DNA of 64,000 nt from Caprella mutica (Eukaryota; Arthropoda; Malacostraca; Amphipoda; Caprellidae), in assembly GCA_947561585.1 (NCBI GenBank), contig CANNZV010002603.1, positions 105,998-169,997 on the forward strand, written 5' to 3'. A model generated the notes under the pieces. The model was given only the letters and a program-made list of their open reading frames with translations, was not told the origin of the DNA and did not search any database. Below are positions 54,441-64,000 of the stretch, in pieces (position 1 is the first letter of the stretch; each line of letters opens with the position of its first letter). The translations under genes were made by a program, and so were the position numbers.

Positions 54441-56560
54441 GTGTAGTGAGGCTTTTCGAGTTTTACTAAGATTTTTGGTCGTGAATTGGTGATTGAGTTG
54501 TTTTAGTAGCCATTTTGCTCGTTTGTTGAAGCTATGTAACATTTATTGATAATAAAGAAAAAAATTGTATACTTTGATTCTTCAAATTAATAGAGAAAAA
54601 TAAATTTGAGTCACCTTAATAATTTTGTTGAATTAAATTATATTCTAAAGTTATTAATGATTACATATGTAGTAATACTTTTAGAATATGAAATATTTTT
54701 CAAAGACGTTCTCTGTAACGAATCTGAGCCTATATCAAGATTAATATATTTAGGATAATTAATTATTGAATTAATTCCTGTTACCATAAATTTACCTAGG
54801 GCAGATTGTGAGCAATTTAGGATTTCTTGAACCAATTAACTATAAACTACAGCTGCTACAGAGCGAGAGAGAGAATTTCACACCAAATAAAATATCTGGG
54901 TGTCAGAGACCCAATTATACAGAGTGGCTTTTCGGTACAACTGTCCTCTATGATCCCAAAACCTAATTCGAAATTAAATTAACCAATTTTTAATTCTTTC
55001 GAAAATTCAGAACAGCAACAGGCATCATGTATAGAGTTTGCCTTTTCGTCACCTGAAAGATTGAAGTTTCACATCTGACATTCATATCTTTAATTAATAT
55101 CGTAATAGTAATTACCATCAAATATTCCAACTAGCATTTTCTCTCTCATAACTCGCATCAAAGTCCCTAAGTATTAATTTCTTCCTCCCTCCATGGTATT
55201 CAATCTTCTAATTAGAATTCCCTCTAACGAGAGGCTGCATGATATCTCCTTGCCTCCTTTTTTCCCTCCAATGCGCGAATATTAATGACGCCGTTTCTTT
55301 AGCCTCTTTTTATTCCGAGGCAAAAAAGAAACATTCCGTCGCCAGTGGAGAATTCAGTTTTGCCGATCCCTCTCCCGCCTGCCGGCCATTCTGTCTTTTG
55401 CAGACTGGTATAAAATGTATTTTTTGAACAATTCTTTGATATTTCCAAGTCCAGAGTTCACCCTTTTGAAACATGGAGATGAATATTCGTAACACATGGA
55501 TTTCATCCAGTGGAAAGAATGTAAACTGGTGCCGTGTCTCTTCAATTATGCATCCAACTTTCAATGCTTTATTGGGGGGAGAATAGGTAGTGTTTTTACT
55601 TGATAATTCACACAAAATAGAAGAAATAGAAGATTTAATCTATATTCCAACACATTTTTGTATAAATATATTCTACATCTTGAAGTATAATCATATCTTT
55701 TAAGAAGATATGTCAGAATATGTCGACACTGTCCGAAATAAGAAAAAACTCATATCATGCTCTCCTTTGTAGGTTGTTGTTGTTTATTTCAAAGTCTATT
55801 AACTTCTTTTACTTAAATAGAGATTTTTATTAATAAATATTTATTTTGTAATATTCTTTAGAATATGCCAATATTGTAATGTTTTGACTATATTGGAATA
55901 TTCTTTGTTACGTTTGAATACCTACTCAGGAATAATGCTGAATAACCACTAGAATTATTATTCTTGAATATAAATTATTCATTAGGGACTTAAGATAGAA
56001 ATTAGTCACATGAAAAGTATGTTTAAAATTAACTGTCATTTTTTTTGACACACAAAAAGTTATTTAATCTCAGTGTTTGAACTGGAAAATGTATGACATG
56101 TTTTTTTTTTAAATTTAATAAATAAATAAGATTAACACTAAACAATGAATTTTCTTTCAATTATAAAATAAACATGAATTATTTTATTAATTTTATCAAT
56201 CAACAAAATTTTTCCAATTTAAATTTTTCTCAATATATTATTTATGAAACATTGGAGTGATTTAAAAATATTCGATTTTTTTTTCTCAAATATAATCGAA
56301 AAAATATTCGAAAATTTAGACGACTCATAAATTCGAAAACTAAAAATTCGTAATTCATTTTTATTTTTCTTATTTGCAATGCAAAGTAATTATGAAGTGT
56401 TAATATTATAAATTAGTTACCAATTAATTATATTAATGTAATTATTAAGTTACTATCTGTTTTGTAACTTACACAAATACCAAATACATTCTTAACGAAA
56501 TTAGATCAAATTATCAACGAGTAGGAAAATTGAATACTTTAAAATAAACTAAAAATATAT
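54441..56560. other. Gene-free stretch with a GC-richer block
   Basis: Mostly AT-rich. The block 55190-55400 is GC-richer, with AATGCGCGAATATTAATGAC and CCGCCTGCCGGCCATTCTG, and has short open frames on both strands but no recognisable protein. TTTTGCAGACTGG at about 55396 recalls the family A MITE end. Confidence 0.4.
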
Positions 56561-56566
56561 AATGTA

Positions 56567-56722
56567 GGGTAAGTTACGAATTATCGGTCAGTACTACATC
56601 TTCGGTCATATAAGATAAATAATATAAAAATTATAATTATTACACAGTGCTATCTAATAATTTTTATATTTTTTTATTGCATGATCGAAGATGTAGTACT
56701 GACCGATAATTCGTAACTTACC
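56567..56722. mobile_element. Hairpin MITE H, copy 2 (156 bp)
   Basis: GGGTAAGTTACGAATTATCG, then GTCAGTACTACATCTTCGG, recur inverted at the right end. TA precedes the left end. Same family as 48796-48981 with a shorter, different centre. Confidence 0.82.
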
Positions 56723-58340
56723 ATAATATAATAAAGCATGCTAATCTTTTCAAACTAATTATAGTGTTGACGAAATAAAATGAAGAATGAAGCTAGAACA
56801 ATCAACATTACAACAAATTATGCTTTATTCGTCTATCCAGAATTTATGCAATTTAATTTATCTCCTAAATATATCTTTACCAATTTATAATGCCTTTGTA
56901 TTGAAAATTAGAGAAATGGACGATTTTTCTCAGCACCCAAAATTTCATCTATTGGGTTGGTGTCGGGTGTTTAGGTTGGTGTCTGGTGATTGGGTTGATG
57001 TCTGGTGTTATGGTTGGTGTCTGTTTATGTACCTCAATACCGTCCTATATTACCCACTAGTAAAAGTCAAAAGTAAATGAAACTTTTTTCCTAAAGTCCC
57101 TAGACTTTCTTCACTTCTCTTTGGCTAATCAAAAATTCGTTCTGAAATCCGTAGACTGTTTGTATTAATGTGAACTAATTGTGAATGGAATTATGTTTGG
57201 TGACATTGTGTTAACCCTTTGCCTTTTGAATTTTTTTAGAAAGCATCTTATTAGTCACAATAACACAATGTACAAAATAACTTTTTAAAATACCATAACA
57301 CTTCGCGGCCCATAGCGTAAATTTCCGTCAAGTTCCACGCTTAGCATGTTAAAGTAGCTTATGATTACATGGCTACTGCAGATGCAGTCACAGTCTAAAT
57401 AAAACTGGCCTCTTCAGTGGCAGACTGAACAAATTAAAAAAAAATCATTTTTTAGAGTACCTCATTACTCAAGACTCTACTAATCAAATGGTTCACTATA
57501 CAGGACTTTAATAAAGAGGAGTTATCCATAACGTTCTTCTATTTGTTTTCGGTTATCAACATTTAAGTGCAAAGAAGATTAAGGCTCTATTTAACTTTAT
57601 GAGAATTTTCCCTAGTAGATAAAAGTGTCTATCTACCCCTTAAGTTAGACCCTTCATTCACAGTTGTTAGATAGCTCTTTTACCCTATTTTTCCCAATGT
57701 GTTTTGCGTACCCCCATCAGAGTTCATTCAAGCAATGGTTTTCTCAATTAATTTCCTTATTAGATTTCTTTCAGTCACTAATTAGCAAAAGTAAAGCCTA
57801 TTGTTCTTAGGAAAATCTCAACAATAGCTTATTAAGTTCATTGTACGCTACAATATTGTCACTGTGAGCAAATTTAATCTACTGATTATTTTAAAATTAA
57901 ATTATACTTAAACCAGAATTTTTTAAAATAAATTTCCTGCAATTTTGCCCTTAATTTATTTTGATGGTAGATTAATATTGAAGATAAAAAAAGTCCAATT
58001 CAGATTTTATACAGTAGTGTTTTTTGTTGTTAATGTGGGCAGTGAAGGGTGAAACAACTCAAATCATCTCTTCATTTCATTCCCACATCTAATGGCTGTT
58101 CTTTCTCTCCTCTGATGGCTTTATTAGTTTTTTGTTAACTAATGCGTTCTTCTCACCATTTATATCACCTTCTCACTCAATAAATGGTGAGCTATTAGTC
58201 ATAACAGGGGGTGATAATCAGGGGGAGAGATGGGGTAATGACCCCCTCAATCTCACTGAAATTAAGGGGGAAGGGGGGGGGGGTCCATTCACCTTAGAGC
58301 ATAACAGTTTTACAATATAATTATTATTTCCCTCATTAAT
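56723..58340. other. Gene-free stretch
   Basis: A short GTGTCGGGTGTTTAGGTTG-like repeat lies at 56960-57022 (three to four copies of TTGGTGTCTGGTG-). GTTCACTATACAGGAC at 57492 is a fragment of the pogo-like family. A run of G (58270-58281) sits in purine-rich sequence. No coding signal. Confidence 0.4.
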
Positions 58341-59200
58341 CCTAGTAACTGCATGGAAAAATTATAATAAGTTTAATGTTAAACCGATTTGGAATCTGTT
58401 TTTTCATGACTTTTACTTTTACACATAATTAGATACGATTACTCAACTAAGGTGATAAATGAGAAGTTACTCAAATTATGAACATTTATTCAAGTATATC
58501 AGAGCAATTCCAGTCATGAGATGCATGAATGTGTTTCAGTACATAAGGGTGAATGTCTCGCTACAATCAATTTAAAAGCGTGCAATGTGTACACACTAGG
58601 CATGAGGAGATGATGCACTTTTAACTTTAAAAAAGGATTACAATAAAAAAAAAAAAAAAAAAATATTAAATACATAAGTAGTTACCTGATATGAGGGATC
58701 CTGCTTTGTTTTCGTTAAACTGATTCAGCAAAACAAAAGTTTATTTATTTATTACCTCTTTCTTTACATTATTTAAATTCATTAATAATTGTTTTTAATG
58801 TTTTAGTGTGCTTCCCCCCCCCCCTGTTTTTATTAAAATCGACAGTTTTTATTAGCCACAGACAGGGAAAATCGTGGTGAAACTCGATAAGCTGTCAGAT
58901 TTCTACTGAAAGTTGCAGCATGAGCCCCAAAAGAATGCACACTATCAATACTCTCTTGGACACATAAAATTGCCTGAGTTGACACTAAATAAGCCAGTTT
59001 TTAGTGCGTGTTGAGAGATCATGCACTTTTTAGTGCCTAGTGTGTACGGGGCATTAGCGGTTTAGTAAGATGTGCGAGAATTAGCACCTCGCCAAGCTCC
59101 GGGCAGTGGTGTAAATATCAAATAAAGGTTAGAGAGAGCCGGTTCTACCACGCCAGTGGCTATGCGAGTGAGCAAACTTTTGAAGGCTAGGTTACTAGGG
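58341..59200 (+). mobile_element. Element R, copy 2, with different insert (860 bp)
   Basis: Begins CCTAGTAACTGCATGG and ends GGCTAGGTTACTAGGG. It shares AAACCGATTTGGAA, CATGACTTTTACTTTT and GTGAGCAAACTTTTGAAGG with 13897-15738. It lacks the family B and TTAA inserts of that copy but carries its own MITE at 58583-59054. Confidence 0.65.
58583..59054. mobile_element. GTACACACTAGGCA-ended MITE inside R copy 2
   Basis: AATGTGTACACACTAGGCAT at the left is inverse to GTGCCTAGTGTGTACGGGGC at the right, with GATGCACTTTTAA / CATGCACTTTTTAG words just inside. ACACACTAG-type ends are shared with other insect MITEs. No ORF; A and C runs occur in the middle. Confidence 0.6.
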
Positions 59201-59299
59201 TTAGGTAATTGTTGGTTTAATTTAATTTTAATTTTAAAAAGAGCTCAGAAATTTGATACACTGAATGGTATTGATTGGTTTAACTGCACTGTACTTATA

Positions 59300-59665
59300 T
59301 TGTCTACCGTTACTAACTGCATTGCTATTGAATGGTCTACCGATACTAACTGCATTTCTATTGAATGGTCTACCGATACTAACTGCATTTCTATTGAATG
59401 GTCTACCGATACTAACTGCATTTCTATTGAATGGTCTACCGATACTAACTGCATTTCTATTGAATGGTCTACCGATACTAACTGCATTTCTATTGAATGG
59501 TCTACCGATACTAACTGCATTTCTATTGAATGGTCTACCGATACTAACTGCATTTCTATTGAATGGTCTACCGATACTAACTGCATTTCTATTGAATGGT
59601 CTACCGATACTAACTGCATTTCTATTGAATGGTCTACCGATACAAGCTGCATTGCTATTAAATTA
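59300..59665. repeat. 33-bp minisatellite, about 11 units
   Basis: The unit is GAATGGTCTACCGATACTAA plus CTGCATTTCTATT. Because 33 is a multiple of three, several frames stay open on both strands, giving 11-residue peptide repeats. The near identity at all codon positions argues for recent amplification of non-coding DNA rather than a selected protein. Confidence 0.92.
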
Positions 59666-60702
59666 TGAAACGCCCTATCAATACTAACAACATTGGCATG
59701 CAGTTTGTGTTTATAACAACAATGCATTTAATGGCTGTAGCACGGTCAGGAGTTCATTTGATTAAATGACTCTCACTGTATTGGATGCCAATGCACTCCA
59801 CCAATATTGAAGCCGCATTGAAGACCTAACTAAACATGAGGAATATCATATTTGTTCAATCATGTATCTTGTAAACCACGTCTGAACGGGCTTGTATATA
59901 CAATTCTATATTTAGTTCGATTAATTCAAATATTCATGCATAAATTGCTCTAAATTATATATATTGTATATTCATGAATATAAAAAGTCTTGCGGTTAAA
60001 TTTGAACTTTTCATTTATTTTTAAATTTCCTGATTCAAAGGATAAAATAGATACAGGGACCATTCTAAGGGCCTGCGTACACAAGCGTCTTTTGACGTGG
60101 GTCAATTAACACATGACCCTAAAATATCGTCAACTCTATTGTATGTTGGCATACATGCGTCTTTTGGACGCACGTTGGAAGATTTAAAAAACGGACAACT
60201 AGAAATAAATTCTACACATGATTTCTTATCATTTTAAATATTGATTCCATTCTAATTGTTCTCAGTTTATTGCATTGAGAGTTCAGTTTTATTGTTTGGA
60301 TGTTCATTTCGTATGTAAATTATAATTAGCCCTGCTCATTCCAATTATAAGTACATCGTTCTACAACACATCTTCCATTCAATGATATGAGGAGTCTATC
60401 ACCCCTGGCATTCTGGCATTCTTCCATAACCTTAGCATCTTAAAAGCAATCAAATGACCCCCATTAGTAAGATATGAAGCGTTACTTCATCTCCATTGCC
60501 CCGTTACAATCACGCCTCTTGTGATAGTATAACATGATAGATGAGACCTTTCTGTGCTATTCGTACGGAACAGTTAGTGAGAATTTTACTTCTTTCTGAC
60601 TGTCTGGGTAGTAGAGATTTTGCGATATCTCATTTCATACGTAAATCTATTCAATAATTTTATTGATTCCATTTATCATCGCAGAGAACATCTCATTGGT
60701 AA
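59666..60702. other. Gene-free stretch with partial transposon ends
   Basis: AGGGCCTGCGTACACAAGCG (60068-60087) resembles a GGCC-GTACACA-type MITE end. GCGTCTTTTGACG and GCGTCTTTTGGACG are a direct repeat (60084, 60160). No complete element can be defined and no coding signal is seen. Confidence 0.4.
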
Positions 60703-60881
60703 AGGTACGTTTTGCAAGCAGCGATTGTTGCGATCATCGCTCAACAATGATCGTCCAGCAATAGGAACACATTGAATTATAGCTCGACGGTAATCGCTCG
60801 TTGCAAAACAGCTCCATAGTGATCAGCGATAATCACTAAGCGATGATCGCAATTAACAATCGCTGCATGCAAAACGTACCT
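60703..60881. mobile_element. MITE with AGGTACGTTTTGCA ends and TAA flanks (179 bp)
   Basis: AGGTACGTTTTGCAAGCAGC and GCTGCATGCAAAACGTACCT are inverted, continuing into GATTGTTGCGATCATCGC / GCGATGATCGCAATTAACAATC. TAA lies on both sides (60700-60702, 60882-60884). A 3-bp TAA/TTA target is typical of PIF/Harbinger elements. Confidence 0.82.
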
Positions 60882-61206
60882 TAACTGAAGAGAAGTGAAT
60901 TTGTGAGTTTTTCTCTTTGAGCTCCATCTAGTGTCAAGTGTATCTATCTAGTCTAGTGGCAAACACTCAACTGTCGTATTAACTGTTAACGACAGTTGAA
61001 ACTGAGTTTGTTTTTTCGTTATTGTATATCAATTATTTCTCCATATTTTCATTTATAAAAATCATACACTTGTGGAACGTGGCATTAGCATCGCAATCGC
61101 AGTACTCTGAGTCATGAGCCAATCTGAACTTTAAAACATTGTGATGGACCTATCATGGCTAACAAGTTTCTCTATAATATATTAATCCATTGTTTATAAT
61201 CATAAC

Positions 61207-62218
61207 TAGAGCTCGGACAAATGCCATAAGGTCCTAAAATGCCATAAAAGCCATAAAAAAATAAATGCAATAGAGTCAATTAATGCCATAAAGTCCTTAA
61301 AATGCCATAAAGTCCTAAAATATCATAAACTCCTAAAATGATGCGAAGTCTTATTTTGGGCTTTTTATATTATTAAATAATTAGGTAAGTCGGTAAAGTT
61401 GATGGGTTATTTAGACAAGTTTATAGAACGTTTTAATTCAATCAAAATTTGTCTGAATTATTATACAAATAAACTACTTATATCACTTCAAGAATTAGTA
61501 CAGTCACCACTGTATCTAGTTTTCTGTGATTTTTGCATCATTTTCTTAGCATAGACTCTGCCATGCAAAAAAATAGTGAATAATATACTATTCAAAGAGA
61601 AAGATACGTAGAACCTAGGGATATTTGTAATATTTACAATAGAAAAACTGCAGGGCGACAAAAATTGTGTTTTGTCTTGTGAGTGGTTTTTGCTGTACAA
61701 CAATTTCAGAGTATCTTTATCGGTCTAATTATCTAATGTATGATTTGTTTAATCTGAGGTTGTCTACTTCGAGGGTAGTTTTCGAATACAAATTTTGAAT
61801 TCAATATTTGAATTAGTTTCATTTCATGAATTTCAATTTACCTAACTTTTATTAATAATACTTTTAGGTTAAATTTGATTAAATATACTATAAACTAGAT
61901 CCATTGAATTTTTAAGGGATAAATTATTTATTTGTTTTCACCATTTTTTTCATTTAAACGGACTAAAAGCTGTCAATATTATATTTCAAAATGCTGATTT
62001 ATTCGTTGTAAATACCTATTTATTAATCTTAAAAGTGTATGCATAAGTCCTGAAAGGTTGTATTTAGGTCCTAAAATGCCTTGACAGGTCTTAAAATGCC
62101 ATTTTTTAGGTCCTTAAATGCCATATTTTAGGTCCTTAAATGCCATATTTTAGGTCCTAAAATGCCTTTTTTAGGTCCTAAAATGCCTTTTTTATAGGTC
62201 CTAAAAGTCCGGGCTCTA
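61207..62218. mobile_element. hAT-like element with TAGAGCYCGGAC ends (1012 bp)
   Basis: TAGAGCTCGGAC and GTCCGGGCTCTA are inverted. Exact 8-bp duplications ATCATAAC lie at 61199-61206 and 62219-62226. Near both ends the word AGGTCCTAAAATGCCAT recurs many times, as subterminal repeats. The largest open frame (71 residues, minus) is not a transposase, so the element is non-autonomous. Confidence 0.88.
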
Positions 62219-62226
62219 ATCATAAC

Positions 62227-62970
62227 AAAATATTATTTTCATATGCATGATTTTTATAATATCTTTCATAATTTCCAATTTCTTCTGTGAATTTCTATAT
62301 TTGTATCAAAGAAATAACAGTTCTGGTGCAAAGGGCAAAAGGTTCAGTTTGAGCATTTTTCAAGCTATTTATTATCGAAGAAGTGTAAATGATTTCAGAG
62401 TAAAATTATATATCATATAAGTTATCATTTATGCTAAAGATCTGTTCTATATTAACTTTCTAGCTTACCCTAAAATAATTATAATCAATAACTAATAAAT
62501 TAATAAAGTTATTAGTTAACTGATTTTTAACATAACGCTTGTTTGCAGGAATAACGTCATAAACACAAAAAACATGTATTTTCAAGTTATCCTTATAGAC
62601 ATATAAATCATAAAATACTAATTAGGTTGGTAAAAAATTCATAATCATGGCTCGAAAATGTACCGCTAGAGGGGCTAAATGTCCTAACGATATACCATTA
62701 AATGTACGTACATTAGATGTACTAAAATGCCTCCCCTGAAAAACAGTTTTTTTTTGAGTTATGATAGTGTAGTATTTGCAACACTTAAGTCTTGTTACCT
62801 GTTAATGCTATTCCTATAGAGATAATTATATTAACATGTAAGCTTCATCTGTCACGTCAGTGGGAGAAAATGTCCTCTGGTTTCTTTCAGTAAAAACAAA
62901 TCCTATGAAAGAACTTCTGTGGATTCCTAAGAGAAAATCTACTGACTGATATCCTGATTCTGACTGATAT
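62227..62970. other. Gene-free AT-rich stretch
   Basis: No coding signal or defined repeat. Confidence 0.4.
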
Positions 62971-62973
62971 CCT

Positions 62974-63255
62974 GAGCTGTGATTATGAGGAGTGAGGAGG
63001 GGATTGGAGAGGAGCTGTGATTAGGAGGAGTGAGGAAGGGATTGGGGAGGAGCTGTGATTAGGAAGAATGAGGAAAGAATTGAGGAAGAGCTGTGATTAG
63101 GAGGAGTGAGGAGGGGATTGGGGTGGAGCTGTGATAAGGAGGAGTGAGGAAGGGATTGGGGAGGAGCTGTGATTAGGAGGAATGAGGAAAGGATTGGGGA
63201 GGAGCTGTGACTAGGAGGAGTGAGGAGGGAATTTTGAGGAGTTGTGATTAGAAGG
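62974..63255. repeat. About 37-bp G-rich minisatellite, seven units
   Basis: The unit is GAGCTGTGATTAGGAGGAGT plus GAGGAAGGGATTGGGGA, with small length changes. It abuts the last copy of interspersed family I. Confidence 0.9.
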
Positions 63256-63264
63256 ATAGAAGAT

Positions 63265-63435
63265 TTATTCTAGGAGTAGCTTTTCTGCATCCATGATCTT
63301 GTCACCGATGGTGGTAAGTGACTTTGTTCATTGAGTCACTTTCCTTTCTAACTGTTTCTTTCAGTCCCTTGTATTTAATGTCCTTCTGACATCAGCGATA
63401 TGACCTTTGGTTCTGAAGCAGACGTTAAGGCCTTT
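63265..63435 (+). repeat. Interspersed repeat family I, copy 9 (3' part)
   Basis: Contains GGAGTAGCTTTTCTGCATCC, GATGGTGGTAAGTGACTTTG, TTTCAGTCCCTTGTATTTAA and GCGATATGACCTTTGG, ending GCAGACGTTAAGG. Confidence 0.8.
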
Positions 63436-63639
63436 ATCAAATAATTAGTTAATCCTACTGTTTGGTCTAAATTCCCATTTGTGTAAAAAGAAATAATTTT
63501 TACTTTTGTGTTTTTGTTATGGCATTGGTGAGGAATAGTTATAGACTCTAAGAGTTTAGAGTTGCTATTAATTAATTATTACTCACTGGATGTGTACAGA
63601 GAAAAAAGTTTACTCATATCTAATGGGTCATAAATTTAT

Positions 63640-63920
63640 GCTTTGATTCAATTTATTATGTGAGTTGGTTGGACTTTATTCATGTTTTCATGTGTGTTAA
63701 AACAACTATGATGTGGTGTGTCATCAAACATTAGTTAATTCAATTCATTTTATAGATTGAATCAACTTACTATGAGAGTTAAAAGTTACTTTTTATGAGA
63801 ATTTTAAAGTATGTTGAAAAAACTATGACAGAGTGTATTGTAGTAACTCACAAAGACTGTTAATCCAATTTATCTGGTGTATAAATTAACTTACTATGCG
63901 AGTTGGCGCAACATTTTTTA
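63640..63920. repeat. Degenerate ~120-bp tandem repeat
   Basis: The words TATTATGTGAGTTGG (63653), TACTATGAGAGTT (about 63769) and TACTATGCGAGTTGG (about 63892) recur every 115-125 bases, each followed by an AACTATGA-GTG-like phrase. The array may run past the window edge. Confidence 0.5.
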
Positions 63921-64000
63921 AGTTTAGGAGTGAGTCAAAACGACTGATTTGTTTTAACCCACGTCAATTTAACTACTTTTAAGTAGTACCTGCAACTCAC

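Noticed and set aside
59156..59727. Repetitive open frames on both strands (TDTNCISIEWS-type peptides)
   Set aside because: They follow from a 33-bp tandem repeat with no stop. Units are almost identical at all codon positions and there is no recognisable protein.

Overview
The window is a stretch of an AT-rich eukaryotic chromosome, most likely from an insect. Reasons: spliced C2H2 zinc-finger and RING genes, BEL/Pao, LINE-type, mariner-like and hAT-like relics, and initiator-like TCAGT motifs. A hemipteran such as a planthopper would fit, but the species is a guess. I see no rRNA, no convincing tRNA, no CRISPR array and no bacterial-type operon. An 89-base assembly gap lies at 46324-46412.

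Only a few host genes are supported. Two related C2H2 zinc-finger genes (last exons 21055-22104 and 28209-29333) lie about 7 kb apart in the same direction. They share N-terminal text and upstream non-coding sequence, so they are a tandem segmental duplicate pair. A two-exon gene at 38179-40133 encodes a 567-residue protein ending in a C3HC4 RING that is completed only by splicing. At 45536-45599 there is a probable signal-peptide exon with a strong donor; the rest of that gene would lie downstream.

Most of the window is mobile DNA, layered by insertion. From 5.2 to 18.8 kb nearly every base lies in a transposon within a transposon, and many boundaries can be read exactly from target-site duplications (TSDs). 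A foldback-like composite (5499-9766, 9-bp TSD) encloses two BEL/Pao fragments in opposite orientation. A 277-bp MITE (family A, 9939-11990, 8-bp TSD) is split by a family-B MITE inside its left terminal repeat and by a 1.5-kb hAT-like element near its right end, which itself contains a foldback element. Further nests follow: B in a GGGTCACG-ended MITE, B in B, and a 143-bp element in B in a 1.8-kb element that also holds a TTAA-flanked element. A TA-flanked element then carries about 1.2 kb of 22-bp satellite.

The rest is AT-rich, with nine copies of one interspersed repeat (up to about 440 bp, with splice-like motifs), four copies of a TTAA-flanked 0.53-0.60-kb element, palindromic MITEs, two inverted copies of a repeat carrying nuclear-receptor-like half-sites, and large minisatellites (32-bp units at 49.9-52.2 kb, 35-bp at 53.7-54.4 kb, 33-bp at 59.3-59.7 kb, about 37-bp at 63.0-63.2 kb). 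The most informative material is the nested insertion record, the foldback composite, the zinc-finger pair and the unrecognised RING protein.
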